From: Mesorhizobium sp. B4-1-3
Lineage (GTDB): Bacteria; Pseudomonadota; Alphaproteobacteria; Rhizobiales; Rhizobiaceae
Assembly: GCF_006439355.1 (NCBI RefSeq)
Contig: NZ_VFTG01000008.1
Location: forward strand, 124,001 to 188,000
Direction of reading: 5' to 3'
Length of the DNA: 64,000 nucleotides
Shown: positions 55,998 through 64,000 of the stretch, piece after piece
How the letters are laid out: each line of letters starts with the position of its first letter
How positions within the stretch are numbered: the first letter of the stretch is position 1
Program-made: the position numbers and the translations under genes
The notes under the pieces: model-generated
Database searches by the model: none
Seen by the model: the letters and a program-made list of their open reading frames with translations, nothing else
What the model was told of the DNA's origin: nothing

Positions 55998-56681
55998 ATG
56001 CGAGACAGGCTGATCGTGGGGTTGGACCTTCCGACGCTGAAAGAGGCCGAGAAGGCGGTGCGCGAGCTCGAAGGCGCTGTTTCCTTCTACAAGATCGGCT
56101 ACCAGCTCGCCTTTGCCGGCGGGTTGGACTTGGCGCGGGAACTGGCCAGCGGCGGCACCAAAGTGTTCCTCGACATGAAGCTGCTCGATATCGACAACAC
56201 GGTCGCCAAGGGGGTCGAGAACATCGTCAAGATGGGCATGACGATGCTGACGCTGCACGCCTATCCCAAAACCATGAGAGCGGCTGTCGAGGCGGCCAGG
56301 GGCAGCGAGCTCTGCCTGCTCGGCGTGACGGTTCTGACCTCGATGGACGAGCAGGACGTGATCGACGCCGGCTATGAATACGACCCACACACGCTGGCGC
56401 TGCGGCGCTCCGAACAGGCGCTGCATGCCGGCATGGGCGGCATCGTCTGCTCGGCGGAGGAGGCCGAGGCGGTGCGCCGCATCGTCGGCCCGGATCTGGC
56501 TGTGGTGACGCCCGGCATCCGGCCGTCGGGCAGCGACCACGGCGACCAGAAGCGCGTGGTGACGCCGGCGCAGGCGATCCGCAACGGCTCCAGCCACCTA
56601 GTCGTCGGTCGGCCGATCGTCGCCGCGCCGGACCGCCGCGCGGCGGCCGAAGCGATCCTCGCCGAGATGCAGTCGGCCTGA
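55998..56681 (+). CDS. pyrF: Orotidine 5'-phosphate decarboxylase
   Basis: The last step of UMP synthesis: decarboxylates orotidine monophosphate without a cofactor. At 227 residues it has the catalytic set Asp59-Lys61-x-x-Asp64 in [12 protein letters not shown], with [13 protein letters not shown] at the N-terminus and [19 protein letters not shown] and the phosphate-gripping VVGRPIV. GGAGG precedes ATG 55998. It follows the reductase by 23 bases; DUF1330 comes next after 29 bases. Confidence 0.96.
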   Translation: MRDRLIVGLDLPTLKEAEKAVRELEGAVSFYKIGYQLAFAGGLDLARELASGGTKVFLDMKLLDIDNTVAKGVENIVKMGMTMLTLHAYPKTMRAAVEAARGSELCLLGVTVLTSMDEQDVIDAGYEYDPHTLALRRSEQALHAGMGGIVCSAEEAEAVRRIVGPDLAVVTPGIRPSGSDHGDQKRVVTPAQAIRNGSSHLVVGRPIVAAPDRRAAAEAILAEMQSA

Positions 56682-56710
56682 AGACCGAAAAGAAAGACAG
56701 GAGAAAGAGA

Positions 56711-56998
56711 ATGCCGAAGGGATATTGGATCGCCCGTGTCGATGTGCACGACGCCGAGGGCTACAAGGACTATGTCGCCGCCGCGAAGCTCGCCTTCGAT
56801 CGCTTCGGCGCGAAGTTTCTGGCGCGCGGCGGCGAGCATGAAAAGGCTGAAGGGCAGGGCCGCGCCCGCAACGTGATCATCGAGTTCGAATCGCTGGCCG
56901 TGGCGCATGATTGCTACCACTCGCCGGAGTACCAGCGCGCCGCCGCGATCCGCCAGAAAGTGGCCGACGGCGAGATCGTTCTGGTCGAAGGCGTTTAG
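56711..56998 (+). CDS. DUF1330 dimeric-barrel protein
   Basis: A 95-residue DUF1330 protein: MPKGYWIARVDVHDAEGYKDYVAAA, FGAKFLARGGEHE, RARNVIIEFESLAVAHDCYHSPEYQ. Unknown function; the fold is a ferredoxin-like dimer as in small monooxygenases. AGGAGAAAG precedes ATG 56711. Its last four bases overlap the 3' end of the convergent ATP-grasp gene. It is probably cotranscribed with pyrF. Confidence 0.9.
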   Translation: MPKGYWIARVDVHDAEGYKDYVAAAKLAFDRFGAKFLARGGEHEKAEGQGRARNVIIEFESLAVAHDCYHSPEYQRAAAIRQKVADGEIVLVEGV

Positions 56999-58053
56999 CG
57001 AAAGAGCCTATTGGCCGCCGTTTCTGCCATCGCATCGGCGAGCTCCATGCCCCACTTTCTGCGGCAATAGTCGCGAAAATCGAAGCAGGGCAGGCCGGGG
57101 CAGACTTCGAACTCGATGAGATGCACGGTGTCGTCGGCCTCGACCCGGAAGTCGACGGAAAAGACGTCCTTCAGGCCAAGACCGCTTATCAGCTTCTGCG
57201 CGATGGCGCGGATTTTCCGATCCGCCTCCGGCTGACTGGCGCCGACCGCCTCAAGCTCCGGCTCGGCATAGGTGCCCGCATCCTTCGCCGCCTGGCCGGT
57301 CTCGCCATAGAGTGCCATCGAGTCGGCCATGGTCTGGAAGTCGCCGCCGGAATCGACGAAGAATATGCCCAAAGACTCGACGCCGGCCTCGGGCTTCAAC
57401 CCAAGGAAGCTCGCGCGCACATTGCGCCCCGCGACATAGGGCTGGACGACGACGTCGTCCCGATAATGCGAAAAAACGCGCCGGCTAAGCTCCAGCGCAT
57501 GGCCGAGATCGGCGATGCGCGAATCCGGCCAGATGCCGATCTTGGCGCCGAGCCGGTTGGGTTTCACGAACCAGCCCTTGGGCGAGGCCGGCGGCTCGAC
57601 CAGCCATGCGCCGTTGCGCGCCAGGCCTGCTGCCGGCACCGGCAGGCCGAGCGCGCCGAGCACGGCGCCGGAGCGAAGCTTGTCCTGGCAGAGCGCGAAA
57701 AGGGAATCGTCGGCGCCGATGGTGCGCAGGCCGTTGAGGCGGGCGAGCGCGGGCGAGGCGCCGCCACGAAAATAGGCAATGCCGTCCGTCAGCGTCCAGA
57801 CCAGCGTCGTCGCCGGATCGGCCTTCGCCAGGACCGCTGATGCGTCATCGAGCTCGACAGCTTGGAAGGCGAGGCTGCGCTTCTCGCAAGCCTCGGCGAG
57901 CTGGCTGAACTCCGGCTTGAGATCGGTCGATTGCGCCAGATAGGACGAGATTTCCAGGGCACGATCCGCCGGGTATCCGTCGGCGGATAGGCGGTCGAGG
58001 CAGGCCTTCTCCGGCTCGTAGACGAGAATGAGGGTCGGCTTGTCACGCGACAT
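56995..58053 (-). CDS. ATP-grasp ligase (D-Ala-D-Ala ligase/RimK-like), substrate unknown
   Basis: A 352-residue ATP-grasp protein. N-terminal part KPTLILVYEPEKACLDRLSADG; ATP-binding KGWFVKPNRLGAKIGIW; VVVQPYVAGRNVRASFLGL; catalytic and metal residues in FSVDFRVEADDTVHLIEFEVCPGLPCFDFRDYC, where Asp and Glu pairs hold Mg. It would form a peptide- or carboxylate-amine bond, but no partner gene defines the product. It is a lone gene, convergent with DUF1330 (four-base overlap). It is not ddlB, because no cell-wall cluster is near. Confidence 0.78.
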   Translation of the reverse strand: MSRDKPTLILVYEPEKACLDRLSADGYPADRALEISSYLAQSTDLKPEFSQLAEACEKRSLAFQAVELDDASAVLAKADPATTLVWTLTDGIAYFRGGASPALARLNGLRTIGADDSLFALCQDKLRSGAVLGALGLPVPAAGLARNGAWLVEPPASPKGWFVKPNRLGAKIGIWPDSRIADLGHALELSRRVFSHYRDDVVVQPYVAGRNVRASFLGLKPEAGVESLGIFFVDSGGDFQTMADSMALYGETGQAAKDAGTYAEPELEAVGASQPEADRKIRAIAQKLISGLGLKDVFSVDFRVEADDTVHLIEFEVCPGLPCFDFRDYCRRKWGMELADAMAETAANRLFR

Positions 58054-58152
58054 GAACGGTCTGCCCTGGTCGAAATCAGCGCGCTACCATCGCACGGCCG
58101 CGGTAATCGGCTTGCGGGAAACCGACCGGCGCGGGTGGTTGCGTGACAGCGC

Positions 58153-59031
58153 TCAGGCGATCAGCACGCGCGGCTCGAAGCGTCCTTTGACCGGAATGTC
58201 GAGCAGGAAGGTCATGCCGGCCTGCGGGTCGAGCGCCCGCTGCTTCTCGTCCTTGCCTTTCCAGGCCGAGGTCACCGCCAGCCGGTCGGCCTCCTTGCCG
58301 ACAAAAGCCGGGCAGGAAGCCTGCGTCACCGGCATGGCGATCTCGCGCAGCAGCGTGCCGTCCGGCGCATAGGCCTTTACCGCCTTACCGCCCCAGACGG
58401 CGTTCCACAGCACTCCATCGCGGTCGACGACCGAACCGTCGATATAGCCTTTCGAGGAGCGATGATCGACGAAGACTTTCACCTCGCCGGCCGGCAGGCC
58501 GGTCGCCGGATCGCAGGCGACGCGCATCAGAAGCCCGGTCGCTGTGTCGGTGTAGTAGGCAATCGTTCCGTCCTCTGAAAAACAGATTGAGTTCGAGACG
58601 GTGATGCCGGAAAACAGCCGGCGCAACTCGCCCTTGAAGAACCAGTAGATCGAACCGGCACCCTTCTCCTCGCCCTTGCCCATCGTGCCGGTCCACAGCG
58701 CGCCGCAGGGATGGACACGCGAATCGTTGGAGCGCGTCAGCGGATTGTCGGCCTCGATCGACGTGTGCAGCGTCAGCCTGCCGGTTTTCACATCTCGGAC
58801 CTGCAGGCCAATCTCGGTGGCGATGAGCTGGCGGTCGTCGTCGATGACGGCGATAGCGCTGGCCATGACGCCGAGATCATGGATTTTCAGCTTCCCGGCG
58901 AGTGGCTTTTCCAGAAGCTTGCCATTGACGATGTCGAACCAGAACAGCGTGTCGGTGGCGGGATCGTAGCTCGGGCCTTCGCCGAGCTCGCAGATATGGT
59001 CCGAAAAAACCGAAACGCCGTCCATCGTCAT
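58153..59031 (-). CDS. SMP-30/gluconolactonase-family sugar lactonase
   Basis: A 292-residue six-bladed propeller that hydrolyses sugar lactones with one divalent metal. Metal and catalytic residues are visible: Glu18 (LGEGPSYD), Asn in SNSICFSEDG, and Asp in GYIDGSVVDRDG. DSRVHPCGALWTGTMG is the substrate-side motif. It is last in a tight operon (ATGA overlap with dgoA) and would open the lactone made by the SDR dehydrogenase. Confidence 0.9.
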   Translation of the reverse strand: MTMDGVSVFSDHICELGEGPSYDPATDTLFWFDIVNGKLLEKPLAGKLKIHDLGVMASAIAVIDDDRQLIATEIGLQVRDVKTGRLTLHTSIEADNPLTRSNDSRVHPCGALWTGTMGKGEEKGAGSIYWFFKGELRRLFSGITVSNSICFSEDGTIAYYTDTATGLLMRVACDPATGLPAGEVKVFVDHRSSKGYIDGSVVDRDGVLWNAVWGGKAVKAYAPDGTLLREIAMPVTQASCPAFVGKEADRLAVTSAWKGKDEKQRALDPQAGMTFLLDIPVKGRFEPRVLIA

Positions 59032-59666
59032 CCTCCGAAGGCCTCATCCCAGGCGGCAACCGCGGCGCGGGCGCGCTGCCCCACCTCCTCGATGCTGGCG
59101 CCTGGCTTGTAGAGGCTCGAACCCAGGCCGAAGACGCTGACGCCGACCGCCTTGTAGCCGGCAAAATCCTTGTCCGAGACGCCGCCGACCGCGCCGATGA
59201 CCGTCGTTGCCGGCAGCACGGCGCGAATGGCGGCGATGCCGCTCGATCCAAGCACGCTCGCCGGGAAGAATTTCAGCGCCGAAGCGCCGAGCCGGATCGC
59301 CTGGAAAGCTTCGGTGGGCGTGAACACGCCCGGCATCGTCACCATCCCGTGGTGCATCGCGCGACCCATGACCTCGGCATCGATGTTGGGGCTGACCAGC
59401 AACCGTCCGCCGGCCTCGTGCAAGGCCTCGACGTCCGTCACCGTCAGCACGGTGCCGGCGCCGATCAGCGCGCTTTGCGGCAGCGCCTCGACCAGATCGG
59501 CGATGGAGACGAATGGCTCCGGCGAATTGAGCGGCACTTCGATCGCCTCGATGCCGGCGTCGTGGATCGCCTTGCCGATCGCTACCGCCTCGGAAGGCTT
59601 CAGGCCGCGCAGGATGGCGACAAGGCCGCGCTTGAGCTTCGGGAAGGGTGCGGTCTGGCTCATCAA
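59028..59666 (-). CDS. dgoA: 2-dehydro-3-deoxy-6-phosphogalactonate aldolase
   Basis: A class I aldolase that cleaves KDPGal to pyruvate and glyceraldehyde 3-phosphate. At 212 residues the Schiff-base lysine is Lys132 in GASALKFFPAS and the proton-transfer Glu43 is in IEAIEVPLNSPEP, with LIGAGTVLT and TMPGVFTPTEA also typical. It is coupled by ATGA overlaps to dgoK before it and the SMP-30 gene after it. Confidence 0.95.
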   Translation of the reverse strand: MMSQTAPFPKLKRGLVAILRGLKPSEAVAIGKAIHDAGIEAIEVPLNSPEPFVSIADLVEALPQSALIGAGTVLTVTDVEALHEAGGRLLVSPNIDAEVMGRAMHHGMVTMPGVFTPTEAFQAIRLGASALKFFPASVLGSSGIAAIRAVLPATTVIGAVGGVSDKDFAGYKAVGVSVFGLGSSLYKPGASIEEVGQRARAAVAAWDEAFGG

Positions 59667-60595
59667 GCGCCTCCAATCATGCCGTTCTCGCGCGCGGCCT
59701 CGACGAGGCCGGCGCGCACCGCTTCATCGGCGTCCACGGTGCGGAAGGCAAGCCCGGCAAGGCCGAGCGCCGCGCCATAAAGCATGGCCAGTGCGCCCGA
59801 GGCGACCAGCACGACCGGCGCCTCGCTTGCGCCATAGCGGCGCTTCGCCGAGGCGATCTCGCCGCCGATCAGCAGCCCGGACAGGCATGCCGCCGCATCG
59901 GCGGGCTGCAGATCCAGCAGAAGCCCGGCAGCCCGGATGGCGAACAGCTTCGAGGAGATGTCGCCGCCTTCGCCCAGGGCCCGCTCGCACCATTGCCGGA
60001 AGAACGGGCTGTCCGTGGCGACCGGCGCCGGGTGCTCGCCCAGCGAGTGCTTCAGGATCGAGTGCGTGGCCAAGACGGAAAATAATTCCCCGGTCGGCCA
60101 GGTGCCGAAGCCCGCTACCGCGCCATCTTCGACTGCGACCCATTTCGAATGCGTGCCGGGCATGCAGACGAGATGCCGCCCCTTTGCCGGCAAACCGGCG
60201 CCGGCAAGCTGGGTTTCCTCGCCGCGCATGACATCCGGCGCATCGGCGAGCCGCTGGGCGAGGCCAGGCACGATGCGGATGTCGCGGCGCGAGCCCTCAA
60301 TGCGGGCGGCGCCGCGCAAAATCGCGCCGATCGGCGCCGGCACGGTGACGTAAGGCGCCTCGATCCAGCCCTGCCGCGAGCCAGCCATGCCGCAGATGAT
60401 GACCGGCAGCATGTCCGGCGCGCCCATCGCGGCAAGATGGCCTTCCAACACGTTCGAAAAGCCGTTTTCGCGGGCGGTGATCAGCCCGTCGTCGCCGCGC
60501 CGCTCGGCAAGCACCTTGCCCGTGCCGTCGAGCAGCCAGGCTCTGAGCCTGGTCGTGCCCCAGTCGAGCGCGGCGACGGCGGCTGTTGCGCTCAC
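59663..60595 (-). CDS. dgoK: 2-dehydro-3-deoxygalactonokinase
   Basis: Phosphorylates 2-keto-3-deoxygalactonate with ATP. At 310 residues it starts at GTG 60595 (SATAAVAALDWGTTRLRAWLLDG), which overlaps the SDR stop (GTGA). ICGMAGSRQGWIEAPYVTVPAP and HLVCMPGTHSKWVAVEDG are DgoK hallmarks. A longer frame from 60709 lies inside the SDR gene and is not favoured. dgoA follows by ATGA overlap. Confidence 0.95.
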   Translation of the reverse strand: MSATAAVAALDWGTTRLRAWLLDGTGKVLAERRGDDGLITARENGFSNVLEGHLAAMGAPDMLPVIICGMAGSRQGWIEAPYVTVPAPIGAILRGAARIEGSRRDIRIVPGLAQRLADAPDVMRGEETQLAGAGLPAKGRHLVCMPGTHSKWVAVEDGAVAGFGTWPTGELFSVLATHSILKHSLGEHPAPVATDSPFFRQWCERALGEGGDISSKLFAIRAAGLLLDLQPADAAACLSGLLIGGEIASAKRRYGASEAPVVLVASGALAMLYGAALGLAGLAFRTVDADEAVRAGLVEAARENGMIGGA

Positions 60596-61359
60596 AGGAA
60601 GCCTCCGTCGACGATCAGCATTTGCGCGGTCAGCATGCGCGAGGCATCCGACGCCAGGAACAGCACCGTACCCACCATGTCTTCGGGCTGCATGACATCC
60701 TTGATGCACTGCTTGGCGACGTGTGCGGCGAGCGCCTCGTCGGTGACCCAGAGCTCGCGCTGCCGTTCGGTGATGACCCAGCCTGGCGCCACCGCGTTGA
60801 CGCGGATGCGGTCCTGCCCGAGCTTGCCGGCCAGGCCTTTCGTCAGGCCGAGGATGCCTGCCTTGGCGGCGGTATAGGCCGGCATATCGGGATGGTTGAT
60901 CAGGTAGGAGGTGGAGGTGAAGTTGATGATCGAGCCGCCGCCGGCGCGCTTCATGCCGGGCGCCACGGCTTGCGCGGTGAAGAAATGCGGCCGCAGGTTG
61001 ATGGCGAGGTTGTTGTCCCAGAACTCGACGGTGACGTTTTCCACCGCGTGACGGTCGTCGAGCGCGGCATTGTTGACCAGCACCGTCACGTCGCCATGGG
61101 CTTCGGCAGCCTTCGCCGCGGCGGCGCGCAACGCCTCGATGTCGCGCAGGTCGGCCTTGAGATAGAGCGGACGGCGGCCAAGCTCCTTCTCCAACCGGTC
61201 GGCAAGGGCCATGCTTGGCTTGTCAGCAATGTCGATGAACGCGACCCTGGCGCCCTGCCGCACAAAACCTTCGGTCAGCGCCGCGCCGATGCCGGAGCCG
61301 CCGCCGGTGATCAGCACCGAGGCACCGTCGAGGTCGGCGAAACGCGCCGATGGCATCAT
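60592..61359 (-). CDS. SDR-family sugar dehydrogenase, first gene of the dgo-type operon
   Basis: A 255-residue classical SDR: GGGSGIG (19-25), LVNNAALDD, and catalytic Ser149, Tyr162 and Lys166 in YTAAKAG; the glycine-rich loop favours NAD(P). By context it oxidises a sugar such as galactose, arabinose or fucose to its lactone, for the SMP-30 protein to open. It heads the operon with GAGAAGAGA before ATG 61359. The dehydratase expected between lactonase and kinase is missing from this window. Confidence 0.86.
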   Translation of the reverse strand: MMPSARFADLDGASVLITGGGSGIGAALTEGFVRQGARVAFIDIADKPSMALADRLEKELGRRPLYLKADLRDIEALRAAAAKAAEAHGDVTVLVNNAALDDRHAVENVTVEFWDNNLAINLRPHFFTAQAVAPGMKRAGGGSIINFTSTSYLINHPDMPAYTAAKAGILGLTKGLAGKLGQDRIRVNAVAPGWVITERQRELWVTDEALAAHVAKQCIKDVMQPEDMVGTVLFLASDASRMLTAQMLIVDGGFL

Positions 61360-61461
61360 GATCTCTTCTCCCTTTGGCCGGCGCGCATCCTAGCCAGACA
61401 AAGCGCGGGGGCAAGGGAGAAACGTCGGATTTCGGAAGCTTATGTCCGACAAATGAGCGCT

Positions 61462-61600
61462 GCCCCTCGCCCAGCCTCCGCTTCGCTCGGCTGACCTCTC
61501 CCCGAGGGGAGAGGAGATTGCCGGCTTCGGCGCCAGTCTCTTCTCCCATTGGGGAGCAGGTGGCCGCGAAGCGGCCGGACGAGGGGGCCGGCGCAGTTTA
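61462..61600. repeat. Palindromic intergenic repeat (family B)
   Basis: Carries acctctccccgaggggagagga, ctcttctcccattggggagcaggtggccgc and gaagcggccggacgagggggccggcgc. The central part closely matches 23030-23110. It fills the gap between the sugar operon and the GGDEF-EAL gene. Confidence 0.68.
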
Positions 61601-61623
61601 TGCGGTTAGGCGCCGCGAATTGG

Positions 61624-62976
61624 TCAGATCGCCTTGGCGTGCAGCGCGCCGCGATAGGAATCGCGCAGATAGCCGAGCGTGGCATCGGCATCGGCCGGCT
61701 TGCCGAACAGGTAGCCCTGCCCGCCGGCGCAGCCGAACTGCACGAGGCGGTCGGCCTGCGCCTCGTCCTCGATGCCTTCGGCAACGACATCCATGCCGAG
61801 CCCTTCACACATGGCGAGGATAGCGCGGATGATGTGCTCCGAGGGCCGGTCGTCGAGGATGGAGGAGACGAAGGCGCGGTCGATCTTGAGCTTGTCGAAA
61901 TGGAACTCGCGCAGACGGCCGAGCGACGACTGGCCGGTGCCGAAATCGTCGAGCGAGACGCGGATGCCGACGCGGCGCAGGTCCTCGACGATCTTCTCGG
62001 CCGAGGCCGGATCGTTCATCAGGCCGGTCTCGGTGATCTCGATCTCCAGCCGGCGCGGATCGAAGCCGGTGCGGTCGAGGATCGCCAGGATATGCAGGCC
62101 AGTGTTCTGGTCGACGAGCTGCGAGGGCGACAGGTTGAAGGACAAAAACAGTTCCTTCGGCCAGCTGCGCGCCGCCTCGGTCGCCTTGCGCAATACCAGC
62201 TGCGATAGCGGGCCGATGATGCCCCGTTCCTCGGCGATCGGGATGAAGACCGATGGCGGCACGACTCCGAGGTCGCGGTCGGTCCAGCGCGCCAGCGTCT
62301 CGAAGCCGATGGTGCGGCGGTTGTTCAGGTCGACGATCGGCTGGAAATGCGGCTCGACCTCGCCGGCGGAGACAGCGCGGCGTAGCGCCTGCTCGATGCG
62401 GGTGACGCGCTTGGCCGCCTCCTCCATCTCGCGGGTGTAGACGACGACGCGGCCGCGGCCGGAGCGCTTGGCGTGATAGAGCGCGGTCTCGGCCTTGTTG
62501 AGGAGGATCTCGGTGGTCTCGTCACCGGAATAGAACAGCGAGCAGCCGACCGAAGCCGAGAGCCTCGCGGTGCGCTCGCCGACGTCGTAAGGGGCCGACA
62601 GGATCTCGATCAGCATGCGCGACGTCTCTGCGGCCTGCTCCTCCGAGAACACCATCGGGTAAAGATAGGCGAACTCGTCGGCGCCGATGCGGCAGACGGT
62701 GGAATAGCCGTCCATCGAGGCGCGCAGCCGCATCGCCACCTGGACCAGGATGTCGTCGCCGGCCTTGTGGCCAAACAGGTCGTTGATCGGCTTGAAGCCG
62801 TCGAGGTCGAGGATGCCGACGGTGAAGGGCGCGGGATCGTCGGCGCGGTCGCTGATCAGGCGATCGACCTTGTCGAAGAAGCGACGATGGTTGCCGAGCC
62901 CGGTCAACGAATCCGTGAAGGCCAGATCCGTATTTTCCTTGCCTGGCTGACCAGTGCCAAACGTCGTTTGCATCAT
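61624..62976 (-). CDS. GGDEF-EAL dual-domain c-di-GMP protein with altered motifs
   Basis: A 450-residue cytoplasmic protein with no membrane or PAS domain. The GGDEF domain (about 20-185) reads GADEF (98-102) at the active loop and lacks the RxxD inhibitory site just before it. The EAL domain (about 195-440) reads E226-T-L in place of EAL but keeps PHFQPIVDL and DDFGTGQSSLGRLREF with the metal aspartates. It could be a weak or inactive cyclase with an active or effector-type EAL domain. ATG 62976 or the adjacent ATG 62973 is the start. Confidence 0.93.
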   Translation of the reverse strand: MMQTTFGTGQPGKENTDLAFTDSLTGLGNHRRFFDKVDRLISDRADDPAPFTVGILDLDGFKPINDLFGHKAGDDILVQVAMRLRASMDGYSTVCRIGADEFAYLYPMVFSEEQAAETSRMLIEILSAPYDVGERTARLSASVGCSLFYSGDETTEILLNKAETALYHAKRSGRGRVVVYTREMEEAAKRVTRIEQALRRAVSAGEVEPHFQPIVDLNNRRTIGFETLARWTDRDLGVVPPSVFIPIAEERGIIGPLSQLVLRKATEAARSWPKELFLSFNLSPSQLVDQNTGLHILAILDRTGFDPRRLEIEITETGLMNDPASAEKIVEDLRRVGIRVSLDDFGTGQSSLGRLREFHFDKLKIDRAFVSSILDDRPSEHIIRAILAMCEGLGMDVVAEGIEDEAQADRLVQFGCAGGQGYLFGKPADADATLGYLRDSYRGALHAKAI

Positions 62977-63137
62977 GCCCCTGTTCTTATGGCGATATTT
63001 CTCTTCAGACTGGCAGCAAAGCGTTTAGGAAAAGTATCGAGAAAACCGATTTTCCGAAGGTCCCCAAAAAAGGTCGCACGTCGAAGCTCTTGAGCGGCTC
63101 CCCACGGAACCCGACGCGCACTTTCCTGGAATTGCTC

Positions 63138-64000
63138 TTAGCCGGCTTGCCTGACACGATAGAGGGAGATCGGGCTGCCTTTGCTCCCGCTGACCGGCTC
63201 GAGCCATTCCGGCACCGAACCGCGCAGCAGGCCGGCCAGGAAGCCCTGCGGCGCCTTCCGGGTCAGGATCATGGTCTCGACATTGCCGGGGCAGATGGCG
63301 ATGAGGCCGACGCGGTGCGCCTCGACGATTGCGCGCGCGTCATCGGCCGAGCCGAGAAAGGCGTCCAGCACCAGGAGATTGCCGGCGATATCGCGGTGAT
63401 AGGGGCCGGCGAAAACGCGATGGCCGCTATAGGCCAGAACCGGCGCCCCGAGGTTGGAGATCGTCAGCACCGTGGTGGCGGCCATGCCGCCGAGCGGCGC
63501 GAAACTGGCCTTCTTCTCGCAGGTCTTGTCCGTGGTGCCGCCGTCGGCGACCGCTTTGCCTTTCTCGAACGCCACCGAGGCGGCTGCTGCGACGCCTGTC
63601 CAGACCGGGTTGATCGAGACCAGCCAGACGGCCGCCAGGCGCAGCGCCACGCCAAGCGAGGAGCCGCTTTCGGCACGCGCCCGCCATTTGGCGATCCAGG
63701 CCGATAGCGGAACGACCGCGAAGGCGATCGAGAAGGTGGTGCCGCGCACCTGCCAGGCGCCGACCACGAAAGCGACGGCAAGCAGTGCGGCGACGAGGCT
63801 GTCCTGCCGCCGCCAGCCGCCGCGGCGCAAACGCAGCGCCATCAGGATAATCGCGACCAGCGGCGTCGCGTAACGTGCGGCCACACGCGCCGGATCGCGG
63901 ACAAGCAGCGTGAACAGCGACTGGGCCTCGTCGACATGGTCGAGCCACAGTTCCTTGAGGCGCGGATCGAGCGAGGCGTAGGGCGCGGAGAGGCACTGTG
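63138..64000 (-). CDS. C-terminal part of a multi-pass membrane protein, 5' end cut off by the window
   Basis: Partial: the frame remains open to the right window edge (upstream in-frame residues include LWLDHVDEAQSLFTLLVRDP), so GTG 63884 is not the start. At least four hydrophobic segments are visible (PLVAIILMALRL, SLVAALLAVAFVVG, FSIAFAVVPLSAWI, ALRLAAVWLVSINPVWTGV), then a soluble end with AICPGNVETMILTRKAP. It resembles large unnamed rhizobial membrane proteins that carry a glycosyltransferase-like or lipid-related N-terminal part, but that part is outside the window. Confidence 0.6.
   Translation of the reverse strand, partial: QCLSAPYASLDPRLKELWLDHVDEAQSLFTLLVRDPARVAARYATPLVAIILMALRLRRGGWRRQDSLVAALLAVAFVVGAWQVRGTTFSIAFAVVPLSAWIAKWRARAESGSSLGVALRLAAVWLVSINPVWTGVAAAASVAFEKGKAVADGGTTDKTCEKKASFAPLGGMAATTVLTISNLGAPVLAYSGHRVFAGPYHRDIAGNLLVLDAFLGSADDARAIVEAHRVGLIAICPGNVETMILTRKAPQGFLAGLLRGSVPEWLEPVSGSKGSPISLYRVRQAG

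Overview
The window is high-GC alphaproteobacterial chromosome, most likely Rhizobiales and close to Mesorhizobium. The support is a Sinorhizobium-type phospholipid N-methyltransferase (PmtA), MbfA with an Irr-type iron box, a UPF0102-rsmI pair, FzlA, a DUF6481 protein, GGAAC-N16/17-CGTT general-stress (EcfG/RpoE2) promoters and many short palindromic intergenic repeats of rhizobial style. The name is an inference from gene content. No phage, insertion sequence, integrase or CRISPR array is visible, so this looks like core chromosome with small accessory insertions.

Layout. 0-2.4 kb: 3' part of a D-amino-acid dehydrogenase-like gene and an Asp/Glu-racemase-family enzyme. 2.4-4.4 kb: a UBP-type zinc finger coupled to a frameshifted cyclic-nucleotide-binding/thioredoxin-reductase-like fusion, then tRNA-Leu(CAG). 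4.8-9.3 kb: gpmA, dapB, an MsbA-like exporter and glk, all leftward. 9.5-15.8 kb: an envelope and division group (mepA, an SDR, queG, fzlA, uppP) and yraN-rsmI. 16-21.5 kb: a frameshifted low-molecular-weight phosphatase, hemW, rdgB, a VOC protein and rph, divergent from hrcA. 21.6-25 kb: sorbosone-type dehydrogenase, LysE exporter, cysK. 25.3-29.8 kb: an ECF42-type sigma factor with its YCII partner, and a DUF4166 protein with a DUF393 protein. 30-34 kb: a stress block of ferritin-like protein, Ku and LigD. 34.3-41.6 kb: an ArsR regulator divergent from two small dimeric-barrel proteins, mbfA with an iron box, GFA, a CDF transporter, and sugE under a guanidine-II riboswitch. 41.7-45.7 kb: AI-2E transporter, arylamine N-acetyltransferase, luciferase-like monooxygenases, an inositol-phosphatase-family enzyme. 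45.7-50.8 kb: a LacI regulator and a CUT2 sugar ABC transporter. 51-57 kb: dnaK, dnaJ, pmtA, an FMN reductase, pyrF, DUF1330. 57-61.4 kb: an ATP-grasp enzyme and a tightly overlapping sugar-acid operon (SDR, dgoK, dgoA, SMP-30). 61.6-64 kb: a GGDEF-EAL protein and the C-terminal part of a membrane protein.

How the parts work together. Regulation is unusually readable. General-stress promoters precede the ferritin-like gene, ku-ligD and the AI-2E gene. A guanidine-sensing RNA precedes the guanidinium exporter. An iron-control palindrome precedes mbfA. Paired LacI operators flank the sugar ABC promoter, a heat-shock promoter precedes dnaK, and an ECF42-like promoter precedes the YCII-sigma pair. 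Two genes carry frameshifts at short simple-sequence runs. Three genes (mepA, hrcA, arsR) take their TAG stop codon from the edge of a palindromic repeat that may also end transcription.
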